From Candidatus Woesearchaeota archaeon (GTDB lineage Archaea > Nanobdellota > Nanobdellia > Woesearchaeales > ARS49), in assembly GCA_030750765.1 (NCBI GenBank), contig JASMHM010000002.1:1-64000 (forward strand): DNA of 64,000 nucleotides, read 5' to 3'. This document shows positions 18,646 through 28,167 of this stretch, one piece after another. A model generated the notes under the pieces. It had not been told where the DNA came from. It saw nothing but the letters and a program-made list of their open reading frames with translations, and made no database searches. The position numbers and the translations under genes were made by a program. Within the stretch, counting starts at the first letter, position 1. The number at the start of each line of letters is the position of its first letter.

Positions 18646-18841
18646 TCTCGATAACTTTCATCCTTGATGTTTTTCCTCGAAGAATTCTCACGTCAGATTT
18701 GTGCACGTTGTACTGTTTGGCAACCAAGGCAATCACGGCTAGGTTTGCCTCTCCACCTACTGGTTTAGCCTTGACATATGCCTTGCCAGCAGAGAGCTTT
18801 TCTTGCCTGGCGTTAGGGATAACACGAATCGTGAGTCGCAT
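18632..18841 (-). CDS. DUF167/YggU family protein
   Basis: RLTIRVIPNARQEKL...AKPVGGEANLAVIALVAKQYNV...VRILRGKTSRMKVIEI. Confidence 0.85.
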   Translation of the reverse strand: MRLTIRVIPNARQEKLSAGKAYVKAKPVGGEANLAVIALVAKQYNVHKSDVRILRGKTSRMKVIEITSR

Positions 18842-18889
18842 GGAATGAGAACTGATCAGTTTTATAAAAGGCTTGACATTAGAGATTGT

Positions 18890-19279
18890 ATGAGTGAAGA
18901 TCCTGTGATTCTGCATGCAGTCAATCTAGGGATACTGGTGCAGAAGAGCGTGAATCCGCTGCCTGATTTGGTGTTGGATGTAGGTCCAAGGCTGTACAAG
19001 ATCTTTCCAGTAATCCAGGAGGAGGATGTCCTCACGCTTACATGGGATAGTGATGAGTATGTTGGAGACCATGAAGGTTGTTTGAGGGCGATGTTTGATT
19101 TGGTTCCCCGAGGGATCCGGACGGCCCTCGTCACTACACATTCGCAGGTGTATCAGACCCTTGAAAACTTGATGACCCCTAGTGGTGATGATGGTTACTC
19201 ACAGGTCAACGGTGGGCATTTCATTCTCCTGCTCTACCGAAACGGCCCTGAGCCCATAGTTGAAGAATCCACGAACTGA
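18890..19279 (+). CDS. Hypothetical protein
   Basis: ATG 28 nt after TTATAA box. Confidence 0.5.
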   Translation: MSEDPVILHAVNLGILVQKSVNPLPDLVLDVGPRLYKIFPVIQEEDVLTLTWDSDEYVGDHEGCLRAMFDLVPRGIRTALVTTHSQVYQTLENLMTPSGDDGYSQVNGGHFILLLYRNGPEPIVEESTN

Positions 19280-19826
19280 CTACGAAGATCAAAACGATCA
19301 TTAATAGCATATCAATAAAGAATATTTCTGGAAGTAATCGTATAAGGTAGGCATCCGGAGGGAAGATATAGTTCCCTTGAGGAAAGAACCATTCATGGAA
19401 CCAAACAAAGCTTCTGCTGAAAAAGACCATGATGATGGCTAAGGGTGCTAATAACCATATTGCTTGTTTGGAAGCGGTCAGCAAGGCTTTTCTCTTGTCA
19501 GGAAGTAAAAGTACACATCCTACAGTACACCACAAGAATAGGGCAAACGCTGCGGTGATGGAGTGCATGACATCCTTGACATCTGACATGTGGCTTCTCT
19601 CGTTGTCGGTGATATCCAAATTAAGCTCTTTTTGCCATAAGAAGTACGCAATCATGCTGTTGGCTGCCTTGTCCGGCTCTCCTACCCCAAAAGTGTCGTA
19701 GGTTCCTGCATGCCAAAAACCTAAACTGTAGGCTAGTGGGTTGTACATAACCAAATTTGCGCTTAATAATAGTAGCGTTATCGGGAGTAGGGCTATGAGA
19801 ACATGGAGCACGATGGTGTTCCGCAT
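19221..19826 (-). CDS. Membrane protein, hypothetical
   Basis: Several hydrophobic segments; TTTATAAA box upstream. Confidence 0.6.
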   Translation of the reverse strand: MRNTIVLHVLIALLPITLLLLSANLVMYNPLAYSLGFWHAGTYDTFGVGEPDKAANSMIAYFLWQKELNLDITDNERSHMSDVKDVMHSITAAFALFLWCTVGCVLLLPDKRKALLTASKQAIWLLAPLAIIMVFFSRSFVWFHEWFFPQGNYIFPPDAYLIRLLPEIFFIDMLLMIVLIFVVSSWILQLWAQGRFGRAGE

Positions 19827-19921
19827 CCTTACAACCTGAACCGAACCTTTATAAACCTTAACTCTATCTTTAGTCTTACAGGGAATGGATATATTCCACT
19901 TTCTCCCTGATTTCGAAGACG

Positions 19922-20275
19922 ATGACACCACAAGAACATGACACTACAGTGATGGATGCTTACTTAGACACATCTGGTTGTTTTCATGTTAAAGGTCCGG
20001 ATGATTCGATTTTTTTTGAGAGACAGACAGATCAACAACTGATGAGGGTAACTCGCGAGCAGGTTCTACAAAGCGACAGATACCGAGGATTCCAAGCAGG
20101 GTATGGCAGTAATGCGCAATGCTGGAGAAAGGTTCCCAGGCCTAAAGTCGAAGAAGGTGATTGTGCTTTGCGGACACTCGTTGGTATCCGTCTAGGATGG
20201 TCTTTTACGATTAACCAAGCGGTTTCTCAAAGTGATGGTAAGAACGGTAGCGGGCATACGGCATCCCCACAATAA
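19922..20275 (+). CDS. Hypothetical protein
   Basis: Open frame only. Confidence 0.35.
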   Translation: MTPQEHDTTVMDAYLDTSGCFHVKGPDDSIFFERQTDQQLMRVTREQVLQSDRYRGFQAGYGSNAQCWRKVPRPKVEEGDCALRTLVGIRLGWSFTINQAVSQSDGKNGSGHTASPQ

Positions 20276-20567
20276 CTATTAGGAATACTACCACCCAGAC
20301 GATCATTATTAACAACGGTGGGCGTGATTGCAAACTAGAAAGCATGACGCTAAACGCAATAATCGCCCCCACAAAGGGTGCGAGAATACAAACAATCTTT
20401 CCTGCGTGCGTGTTTAAACGAATACTCCTAAACAACAAGCTTGGTTCTTTTCTGAGATGCTCAACATAGCATTCGTTATGGTATCCCCACACCTTCAACC
20501 CTTGTAAAGCAGTGGTGAGCTCGTTCTTAGAAGCAATAACTTTTCCGCATCTATGACACTCAACCAT
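20211..20567 (-). CDS. Membrane protein with N-terminal zinc-ribbon-like motif
   Basis: ECHRCGKVI...YHNECYVEH plus two TM segments. Confidence 0.6.
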   Translation of the reverse strand: MVECHRCGKVIASKNELTTALQGLKVWGYHNECYVEHLRKEPSLLFRSIRLNTHAGKIVCILAPFVGAIIAFSVMLSSLQSRPPLLIMIVWVVVFLIVIVGMPYARYRSYHHFEKPLG

Positions 20568-20591
20568 GTGCTTACCTCACTGTTTTTGTAT

Positions 20592-21122
20592 TTAAGCGTT
20601 GCGCATACGCAGGCTCATTTGTTTGGCCATAACCGTCTTTTGTTTGTTGTCCACCGTAATCTCTGCTTTCCTAACTTTGGTGCAGGGCATGGCTAGCTTG
20701 TGCACTTCTACCTCGAAGCCGAGTTGTTGGAGTTTTGGGATGCACTTCTTTTGGCTTTTCTGTAATTGTTCGTGGCCTAGCTTGCACTCCACAAACTTGA
20801 AGCGTCCGTTTCGGTGGCAAAGAAAGTCGGGCATGCCGTGATGGACGATGTTTAGATATTTTAGATGGCAAAGCGTGCCGGTTCTGTGCTTTTCTAACAG
20901 CTTACGCAGCCTTTCGTACTTTTTCTTTACGTTCGGATACAGGTTGGGGCGTAGTGTGATGTCTATGAGTGCGCTACGCCACACCTCCCACCCTTGCTTT
21001 TCTAGTCTTTTTTTCAAGTACTTTTCGGATAATCCTCTTCTTTGGGTGGGCATGAATAGCATGGGCACGTAGATGTGCTTTACTGGCTCGTACTCGAATA
21101 TTTGTGTCTGGCTCACCCACAA
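20592..21122 (-). CDS. Putative VRR-NUC / PD-(D/E)XK-like nuclease
   Basis: HHGMPDFLCHRNGRFKFVECKLGHEQLQKSQ (GxPD...ECK motif). Confidence 0.55.
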   Translation of the reverse strand: MWVSQTQIFEYEPVKHIYVPMLFMPTQRRGLSEKYLKKRLEKQGWEVWRSALIDITLRPNLYPNVKKKYERLRKLLEKHRTGTLCHLKYLNIVHHGMPDFLCHRNGRFKFVECKLGHEQLQKSQKKCIPKLQQLGFEVEVHKLAMPCTKVRKAEITVDNKQKTVMAKQMSLRMRNA

Positions 21123-21168
21123 AAGAAGCGTTTTGTGCTTAAAACCTTCACGCGTCCATGTCCAGTGT

Positions 21169-21468
21169 CTAGTGGGTCTGTACGATTCTAAACCCGCTGC
21201 CTTCTACACGTATATGTACATTCTCGCCTTCTTGAAGTCCGAGAGCGACTTCGACATCTTTTGGCAGACGAAGGATGAGGTTGCTGCGTATTCTTCCGAG
21301 CTTTGCTATCACGTCTTGTTTTTTCAGTTTGTTGAGTAAGAGGATTCTTTCCGCCTGCTCGGGGTGATAGTATCTCTGACCACAAGAACATGTCCCGCCA
21401 TCGATCTGGTGGCTGTTGAATCGCATCTTGGCTATCTTCATTTTTTTGTCGCATCTATCGCATTTCAT
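21169..21468 (-). CDS. Zinc-ribbon plus AbrB-like domain protein (antitoxin-like)
   Basis: CDRCDKKM...CSCGQRYYHPEQAERI followed by VIAKLGRIRSNLILRLPKDVEVALGLQEGENVHIRV. Confidence 0.65.
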   Translation of the reverse strand: MKCDRCDKKMKIAKMRFNSHQIDGGTCSCGQRYYHPEQAERILLLNKLKKQDVIAKLGRIRSNLILRLPKDVEVALGLQEGENVHIRVEGSGFRIVQTH

Positions 21469-21759
21469 TTTGTGAACCTTCCAAAGTGTATGAGCCTCCA
21501 GCATGGCTCTCTTTCAATATCGTCGTAGTCTTTCGCAATGACTGCGTTGTATGTTTTTGTACCCTTATCCATCCATCTCTCGATGGTGCCTTCTTTTCTT
21601 TTTCTTGGCGCGTCATACCCTTCCTCGAGGATATCAACAACTTCATGCATAGATGCACATTCTTTGATGAGCTCTCGCATGGCTGCATGAGCTTTAGGCG
21701 CCCAAGCAATTTTCTCTTCGAGACCGTCTTTTGTAGCATGGAATACAAAGGTAAAACAT
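21465..21759 (-). pseudogene. DUF4258/MqsR-like putative toxin, start codon out of frame by 1 nt
   Basis: Coding-like frame FTFVFHATKDGLEEKIAWAPKAHAAMRELIKECASMHEVVDILEEGY...CWRLIHFGRFTK; ATGTTTTACC puts the ATG one base out of frame; internal ATG at 21680; ATGA overlap with downstream gene. Confidence 0.45.
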
Positions 21760-21779
21760 CCTTAAAAACATGAGCTGGA

Positions 21780-22592
21780 TTACGGCATTTGGTTCTTGAA
21801 AAACTCGTACATGTTAACCGCCTCTGCAGTGATGTGCAAATCATCAACTTCGGTGAGGTACTCGGCAAGATGGGGGAGTGTACAATGCCTTCTTGCGAGC
21901 GCTTGTAGAGGTGGGTATTTCCATCCGTGTTCGTCAACGATGACCTCCGAGATGTCATGCGCGTACGCTGCACCCATCATGAAGCACGCATGACGATTCC
22001 AGTCCTTATTCGCAGGAAAGTACGCAACAATGAGGTCAAAGCGGGGCATGTGGCGAGACTCCTGGTAAGCATCTTCAGAGAACAACACCGTTCTATCTGG
22101 TCGTGCCTCTCGAACTTCTGTGTAGGTATTATCTATTGCCTCGTCCACCTCGCCGCATATCAAGACGGTGTTGACAAGCAAACGCTCATCCGTGCCTGCG
22201 GGGTACTTGCTTTCGATGTATGCATCCTTTTTCTCAAGATTTGGGTTTGTTTTCAGAAAGTCAATGGCTTCGTCCAAGCTAGAAAAATGGCTGTCTGCCA
22301 ATTGTTCAAGTAAGGGATCGGGGGTGTCCTCATCCACCACGATGAGATGGTTGCCATGCGCTTGTGCCACCCCAATCTCTGCGTAGCTCATCACACCCCT
22401 GCTTTTTCCTTTGGGGAAAACAGCGAGAGCGACGGGGCACTCTTCTGCTTCCTTCAAGTCATCATACGCAAGCTTGAGTACCGAGGATTGTCGATGTTTT
22501 CTAGGATCGGAAAAGGAAAGATTAGGTAACGCTTGGATGATGCCATCCCGGAAGCCATGAAAAGAACCAATCAGATACACTTTGTTGGACAT
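21780..22592 (-). CDS. Tandem nucleoside 2-deoxyribosyltransferase-like protein
   Basis: Two halves each with a Rossmann-like strand, FDLIV/CPVAL, MSYAEIGVAQAHG / CFMMGAAYAHDI pattern. Confidence 0.5.
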   Translation of the reverse strand: MSNKVYLIGSFHGFRDGIIQALPNLSFSDPRKHRQSSVLKLAYDDLKEAEECPVALAVFPKGKSRGVMSYAEIGVAQAHGNHLIVVDEDTPDPLLEQLADSHFSSLDEAIDFLKTNPNLEKKDAYIESKYPAGTDERLLVNTVLICGEVDEAIDNTYTEVREARPDRTVLFSEDAYQESRHMPRFDLIVAYFPANKDWNRHACFMMGAAYAHDISEVIVDEHGWKYPPLQALARRHCTLPHLAEYLTEVDDLHITAEAVNMYEFFKNQMP

Positions 22593-22626
22593 CGTGGGAA
22601 AGATGGAGCTTGGCTTAAGAAGATAG

Positions 22627-22899
22627 TTATTCTGTACTATGATACATCGAATCAATACCATTCTGGAGGAAATAACCCTCGCCGTTGGGGTCGAAGACCT
22701 TTTTTATGGCAACACCTTGATCGTTCTTAACAATGTCGTAACTACCCAAGAATTTCTTTCCATCAGGTCGGACACCCACTGCTAGTGGCGTTTCAACAAC
22801 TGTGGTAGGGAGGGTAACTTTGGATTTTATCTCGGACGTGCATCCTGCAATGATTACGGCGAGTGCTGTACTTCCCAAGATTCCAAGTATACGTAACCT
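22627..22899 (-). CDS. Putative lipoprotein, hypothetical
   Basis: Signal peptide with VIIAGC lipobox. Confidence 0.55.
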   Translation of the reverse strand, partial: RLRILGILGSTALAVIIAGCTSEIKSKVTLPTTVVETPLAVGVRPDGKKFLGSYDIVKNDQGVAIKKVFDPNGEGYFLQNGIDSMYHSTE

Positions 22900-23041
22900 C
22901 ATATTCTTCTCAATAAGTTCGAGATATATAAATGTGTCCACATATGGCTATTTCACTTCCATAAAGTTAATAAACAAGTTCTTCTCTGAGTATTACTCTA
23001 GGTGAGCAAAGATAACGAGCTATCTCAGGAACGTAGTCCCG

Positions 23042-23407
23042 ATGTTCATGATGTTGTTGACGATTGGTTGTCATACTGTAAACAGCGTGCGTTCTGTCGT
23101 GCTTCCCTACCGATCAACCTACTTTCCTAACACGTTTTTCCAGAGCCAAGAAACCGAAAAAGTAGCTTCCCGAGTCTTCCAGTCTCTCTATGATTCTGAA
23201 GGGACGGCGTTGAGCCCAGAGCAGGCAGCAACCTACATCCGCACCAAGTGGAACCTTCGAACAGACAGAAGAGGAGACGAGTTCGCCCTCGAGAAGGGTG
23301 GCACGTACATTGAAATGTGGGAGGCCAGACGCGTCCACCAAATTTGGGACAAGGCAGACCACATGAGAGCGATAGAAAATATTGTCAAAAAAGATGCTGA
23401 CAAGTAA
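23042..23407 (+). CDS. Hypothetical protein, possible lipoprotein
   Basis: MFMMLLTIGC N-terminus; open frame. Confidence 0.45.
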   Translation: MFMMLLTIGCHTVNSVRSVVLPYRSTYFPNTFFQSQETEKVASRVFQSLYDSEGTALSPEQAATYIRTKWNLRTDRRGDEFALEKGGTYIEMWEARRVHQIWDKADHMRAIENIVKKDADK

Positions 23408-23438
23408 GTTTATATTCTAGAACGTTTTGCTCAAGATT

Positions 23439-23912
23439 ATGGAACTCTTAGTTGCCCCGGAACAACAATGGCAAACGCTCAAGAAGTACGCAGTCATCCC
23501 TACAGTTGACTTAATAATAGAATGGGGAGACAAAGGAATACTCTTTGTACGACGTAAGATAGAGCCGTACAAAGGACTTTGGGGCTTTCCTGGATTGCGC
23601 GTGTACAAGCCAGAAGACATCCCTGATGCGATAAGAAGGATTGCTAACGAACAAGTAGGTTTAGATGTTACTGGCTGTGTAGCTATACCGCTAGCGCCAT
23701 TTGTTGGCAAGTTTAAAGATAGACAAGACATCAGCTCTGGGTATTATATCAAACTCTTAGACACTGACCAACACATACAATTAAACGCAGACCATCTAGC
23801 AGGGTACGAATTCTTCAAAGACGTTCCTGAGGGAACGGGAAGCATGTACAAACACTTCTTTGAGGAATACTTAAAGTTAAAACATGGAGAGATCTCTAAG
23901 ATCGAACTATAA
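23439..23912 (+). CDS. NUDIX hydrolase
   Basis: Phosphate hydrolase fold segments LFVRRKIEPYKGLWGFPGLRVYKPEDIPDAIRRIANEQVGLDV. Confidence 0.75.
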   Translation: MELLVAPEQQWQTLKKYAVIPTVDLIIEWGDKGILFVRRKIEPYKGLWGFPGLRVYKPEDIPDAIRRIANEQVGLDVTGCVAIPLAPFVGKFKDRQDISSGYYIKLLDTDQHIQLNADHLAGYEFFKDVPEGTGSMYKHFFEEYLKLKHGEISKIEL

Positions 23913-24265
23913 TGTCAGTGCTTTCTATGGATTTTGATGGGGTGTTATCTGAGTATCATGGTTATCAAGGGAGAGGAAAGTTCGGCAAGCCCCTTCCAGG
24001 TGTGAAAGAATTCTTAGAACGTGTAAAGAACGCAGGCCACAGTTTTGTTGTGCTCACCACGAGAAAGGAAGTAGAATTGGTCAAGGAATGGTTTGTGAAG
24101 AACGAGCTACCTATGCCTACCAAGATAACAAGCGAAAAGGTGGCAGCGTCTGCATATGTGGATGACAGGGCGGTTAATTTTTCTGGAGATTTTGACAAGC
24201 TTGCTAAAGACTTGCAAATCTTTACCGTCCACTGGCGAGACAAGAAAGTGTTCAAAGACTTATAA
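23912..24265 (+). CDS. HAD-like hydrolase
   Basis: SMDFDGVLSEY, VLTTRKE, AYVDDRAVNF. Confidence 0.75.
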   Translation: MSVLSMDFDGVLSEYHGYQGRGKFGKPLPGVKEFLERVKNAGHSFVVLTTRKEVELVKEWFVKNELPMPTKITSEKVAASAYVDDRAVNFSGDFDKLAKDLQIFTVHWRDKKVFKDL

Positions 24266-24466
24266 GATTCCTAATCTGAGCAAAGCGCAGCCAACCCATG
24301 CCACCATGATGAGGTACCATACTCCAAACGCTTTGGTTACTGGAAACCATTTGGACATGATGGGGAAGTATTTTTTGTAACATTTTTGCTCTCTCCACGC
24401 AACAATATTGGCGCATAAACTGTCAGCAAGCACAAGATACCACAATATTGCTTCCCAAGGGATCAT
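24260..24466 (-). CDS. Small membrane protein
   Basis: 68 aa, two hydrophobic segments. Confidence 0.4.
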   Translation of the reverse strand: MIPWEAILWYLVLADSLCANIVAWREQKCYKKYFPIMSKWFPVTKAFGVWYLIMVAWVGCALLRLGIL

Positions 24467-24497
24467 ACTCTTGTCGAAGTCTTCACCTTAATAAGAA

Positions 24498-26027
24498 TTA
24501 CCTTTTTTTCAAGTACTGTAGTGCTTTCTTGGCACCGTTGTGGCCGGGGATGCAGGTGGCGCCTCCGCCGGGGTGTGCGCCGCTTCCTGCCAAGAATATT
24601 CCTTCACTGGGTGTGGTGTAGTCTGCAAAGCCAGGAACAGGTCGACTAGGTCCTAGGTTTGCGATGTTCATCGCTCCATGGAAGAGGTTGCCGCCAGGCA
24701 TTCTTGTGATTTCTTCAATATCTTTTGGACTCAAGATCTCGTGGTGTAGGATACTCTCTCTAAAACGAGGTGCGTGCTGCTCTATGGCATCTATAACTGC
24801 GTCGTAGAACGCTTCCTTTTGGTGATGGCTATCGTAGGGCAAGTATTGGACGAAGATGTTCATGACTTGTTTTCCTTCCGGAGCAACCGAAGGATCTACA
24901 ATGCTAGGAATGGTCATCTCAATCATAGGTTTTCTAGAGTGACCATACACTTTTGCTTCGTCAAAAGCATCTTGGATGTACTGTACGGTGGGTGAGATGT
25001 GGATGGTTCCGCGTAATGCTTCTGCTGGAGGTTGACAGGTGAATTCCGGAAGCCCACTCAGGGCTAGATTGATTTTGGCACTGCCACTAAGGTGGCTCGT
25101 TCCTTGTACGCGGCTATCGTACTCGTGACCCATGCTTATGAGATCGCAAAGCACTTTTGGTGCTGCAGCGCAAATTACTGCATCTGCTATCTCGCTGCCG
25201 CCGTCATCAAGCGTTATCATATATCGGGACCCATAAGGAATTATCCTCTTGGCTGTGGCGTTAGTTCTAACCTCCAAGCCATTGGCTTGACCTGAACTAA
25301 GTAATGCTTCGCTTATGCCGCCCATGCCTCCTTCGACGAATCCCCACACTCCTGCTTTACCGTTTACGCCTCCCATGACGTGGTGTAGGAGTACGTAGCC
25401 TGTTCCTTGGTCCATAGGGCCTGCCCAGGCTCCGATTACTCCGTCTGTTGCTAGCGTGCTTTTGATGGCTTCGCTCTCAAAGAATTGGTTAAGGTATTCA
25501 GATGCGCTCATACCCATCAGGTCAGTAAGTCCAAATCGATGTTTCCATAAGGCACGATCGCGGAAGGCAGATACTCCTGCGGTCCACCAAGTGCTTAGGT
25601 TTGCCGGAGGTCGTAGGAGTGTCGCTTCAAGATCTCTTCCGATCTCTGCAAGATTGTCTTCGTACTCTCCAAACGCGTCTGCATCACGCGGTGAGAACTT
25701 GGATATCTGCTCGTGAAGCCTGTGCTCATCGCCGTAGAACACCAAGAACTCATCGTTAGGGAAGAGGGAAAGACCGCTAGGATTCCTTTCCAGAACGTTA
25801 TAGCCGTGTGCGTGGAGTTCTAAATCTTGGATGATTTTTTCAGGCAAAAGACTGACGACGTAAGAAAATCGGGAGATTCTAAAGCCGGGCCACAATTCTT
25901 CTGTAACAGTTGCGCCACCAACCATTTCTCTGCTTTCCAGAACGGTGACATCTATGCCTTCCTTGGTAAGGTACGTTCCGCAGGCTAGACCGTTATGGCC
26001 TCCACCGATGATGACTGCTCTTGGCAT
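24498..26027 (-). CDS. FAD-dependent phytoene desaturase-like (PYROXD2/CrtI-like) oxidoreductase
   Basis: AVIIGGGHNGLACGTYLTKEGIDVTVLESREMVGG; GIFLAGSGAHPGGGATCIPGHNGA. Confidence 0.85.
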   Translation of the reverse strand: MPRAVIIGGGHNGLACGTYLTKEGIDVTVLESREMVGGATVTEELWPGFRISRFSYVVSLLPEKIIQDLELHAHGYNVLERNPSGLSLFPNDEFLVFYGDEHRLHEQISKFSPRDADAFGEYEDNLAEIGRDLEATLLRPPANLSTWWTAGVSAFRDRALWKHRFGLTDLMGMSASEYLNQFFESEAIKSTLATDGVIGAWAGPMDQGTGYVLLHHVMGGVNGKAGVWGFVEGGMGGISEALLSSGQANGLEVRTNATAKRIIPYGSRYMITLDDGGSEIADAVICAAAPKVLCDLISMGHEYDSRVQGTSHLSGSAKINLALSGLPEFTCQPPAEALRGTIHISPTVQYIQDAFDEAKVYGHSRKPMIEMTIPSIVDPSVAPEGKQVMNIFVQYLPYDSHHQKEAFYDAVIDAIEQHAPRFRESILHHEILSPKDIEEITRMPGGNLFHGAMNIANLGPSRPVPGFADYTTPSEGIFLAGSGAHPGGGATCIPGHNGAKKALQYLKKR

Positions 26028-26050
26028 ATTGCATAACTTCCGACGACAAC

Positions 26051-27130
26051 TTATAAAGTTGCTCCTCTGGAGGAGTTACGGGGCTTTCCGGCGTAGACTC
26101 CATGCGCCCAAAAAAAGCGAGCTCGCCAGTCCCGCCAAGGTAGCTTGCTGTTAGCGCTGCCGTGCCATTGATCGTAATCTAAGTCATGAAACCCTGCATC
26201 AAGGATCTGGGTGGGTAACTTCTCTGTCGAGTGCCACTCCCAATAGTCCAAAATTCCTTTGAACGGACCAACTGAAGGATCGGTTATTACTTGTCGTTCC
26301 ATAACATGATTATGGAGGAACATAAGCGCGCGACACACGTATTGTGTTAGTCTATCGCCATGTGGTTCTCCTGTCAGAGCAAACTCTTCCCGTGGGTCGT
26401 CATCTCCCCATTTCCTGTTGATGTCGCTATCAAGAGAGTGGCGAGAGTATTCGGAATTTCTGATTCCTCTTTGCTGTGAATACATCTCAAAGCTCTCACG
26501 GCGGCCGCACCAGGACCACACCGCTCCCCAGAACATGGTGTTCAACCACTTACTTACGGGCATGATAATGTCCCTGCACGGTGGAAGTATGTCTAAGGTG
26601 TATATTCTTCCTCCTGGGCGGAGAACACGATAGCATTCAGCCAATGCTTCTTCTCGCGTGTCATTGTCTAAACATCCTGGTCCGAAGGCCCAGGTGATGC
26701 CCTCCACACTGTTGTCGGCAAGAGACAGGTCAGTGATGTCTCCATTGATGGTGCTCACCGCATCCAAGCCGGCCCTTCGCGCGTTTTCGTCCGCCAAGTC
26801 TGCCATGGGTTTGGATCTATCGCACTGTATGATACGTGATTTGAGCGCCTTTCCCGCTAGGATTGAGGTATGACCTGGCCCTGTTGCAAGATCCAGCACT
26901 GTATGGCTGGAGTCATATCCGTCTTCTTTCATCCTTGACACAAGGCGGTTCCTCAAGGGCCAATCTAGTCCGCCCGTGTGGCGGCCGTGACGAAGATCAT
27001 AAACCGTACAAGGTAGCTTGAAATGTCGTAAATAATCACGATTCCTGACCAAGAGCTTCCACCATGGAGGTAACTCTTCTGTCACCAAATCATACATGCT
27101 TGCCACGTTAGGTTTATTGTTGACTCGCAT
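26051..27130 (-). CDS. Class I SAM-dependent methyltransferase
   Basis: TVLDLATGPGHTSILA...IQCDRSKPMADLA...LAECYRVLRPGGRIYTLDILP. Confidence 0.8.
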   Translation of the reverse strand: MRVNNKPNVASMYDLVTEELPPWWKLLVRNRDYLRHFKLPCTVYDLRHGRHTGGLDWPLRNRLVSRMKEDGYDSSHTVLDLATGPGHTSILAGKALKSRIIQCDRSKPMADLADENARRAGLDAVSTINGDITDLSLADNSVEGITWAFGPGCLDNDTREEALAECYRVLRPGGRIYTLDILPPCRDIIMPVSKWLNTMFWGAVWSWCGRRESFEMYSQQRGIRNSEYSRHSLDSDINRKWGDDDPREEFALTGEPHGDRLTQYVCRALMFLHNHVMERQVITDPSVGPFKGILDYWEWHSTEKLPTQILDAGFHDLDYDQWHGSANSKLPWRDWRARFFWAHGVYAGKPRNSSRGATL

Positions 27131-27144
27131 AAAAGGCTAAGGGT

Positions 27145-27822
27145 CTAAGCCCGTCTGGCAAGATCTGCGCCAAACTCTGTGGTGGGCTGGAAGTGTGTGT
27201 CGAAAAGAGTGTGTAGAGCTTCGCTAGCCTCGCGCAGATTTTCAATAGGGACGTTATCTTTTGCCATGTACTCCAGCTCACACATGATGTATGCGTGCGC
27301 CTCATCAAGCATTACGTGTTCGGCATACGTCTGTCTGCGAAGATGTTCCATAACGGGTTCTCGATCAGCTTGAGGAATGCTCCTTACCACGGCATCAACT
27401 TTTGCTCGGTACCTTTCGTTGGTGTGTCTCAACCCGTGAGCAGTCTCATGCCTGCCATCAGACTTGTCTGATTCTTTGCATACACCAATGATGTAGGATT
27501 TGTTGGGTAGGGGCATGCACAGTCGCAGCAAAATCTTTTCTTCTGGCGTTAAGGGGTTGAATTCGCCCATGATGAGCGGTTTCAGTGCAATTTTAGGGAA
27601 ATTCCAGGCCTTGAATTCTTCTAGGAAGACGTTTCTTCCGGTATCAATACATTTTTGGTATGTTCTCATAAACCAATCTTGGTGTTCTTCAACGGTGAAA
27701 ACGCGGTCACTAAACTCTTGAGTTTCATACCGTTCTGAGGCTCTCAGAAAGGCGTTCATTTGTGATACTAAATCAGTGCCATACACTAACTGCACGTCTT
27801 TGCACACTTCAATAAGTCGCAT
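27145..27822 (-). CDS. Hypothetical protein with HETAH motif
   Basis: Start at MRLIEVCKDVQL; HExxH-like GRHETAHGLRH. Confidence 0.5.
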   Translation of the reverse strand: MRLIEVCKDVQLVYGTDLVSQMNAFLRASERYETQEFSDRVFTVEEHQDWFMRTYQKCIDTGRNVFLEEFKAWNFPKIALKPLIMGEFNPLTPEEKILLRLCMPLPNKSYIIGVCKESDKSDGRHETAHGLRHTNERYRAKVDAVVRSIPQADREPVMEHLRRQTYAEHVMLDEAHAYIMCELEYMAKDNVPIENLREASEALHTLFDTHFQPTTEFGADLARRA

Positions 27823-27900
27823 TTTGATACGATGACTGCTTTGCCTATAAACCTGAGCAAAAACCAAAAGCCATATAAAGAGTCAGCAACCCTGCATGCT

Positions 27901-28122
27901 ATGGCAAAAGATCAGAAACGAAAGGTTAACTGGGTGCTTTGCTTGGTGATGTCCATCATGTTCGGTAGCATGGGTGTGGACCGTTTCCTCTTGGGTCATG
28001 TTGGCTTAGGCATTCTTAAGCTCATAACTATGGGTGGTCTAGGCATCTGGTGGTTGGTAGACGTCATACTAATCGCTACTAAACATCCGTTCGAAAACAT
28101 CGAATGGGTAGAAGAACGCTAA
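27901..28122 (+). CDS. TM2 domain protein
   Basis: GSMGVDRFLLGHVGLGILKLITMGGLGIWWLVDVI. Confidence 0.85.
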   Translation: MAKDQKRKVNWVLCLVMSIMFGSMGVDRFLLGHVGLGILKLITMGGLGIWWLVDVILIATKHPFENIEWVEER

Positions 28123-28167
28123 CATATGTATCGTAAAGGTTATTATGTAAACGTTGTTTTGCAACCT

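Noticed and set aside
21455-21973. 172-aa minus-strand ORF in the track
   Set aside because: Low-complexity composition and out of frame with both the NDT-like gene and the toxin-like frame, which better explain the region.
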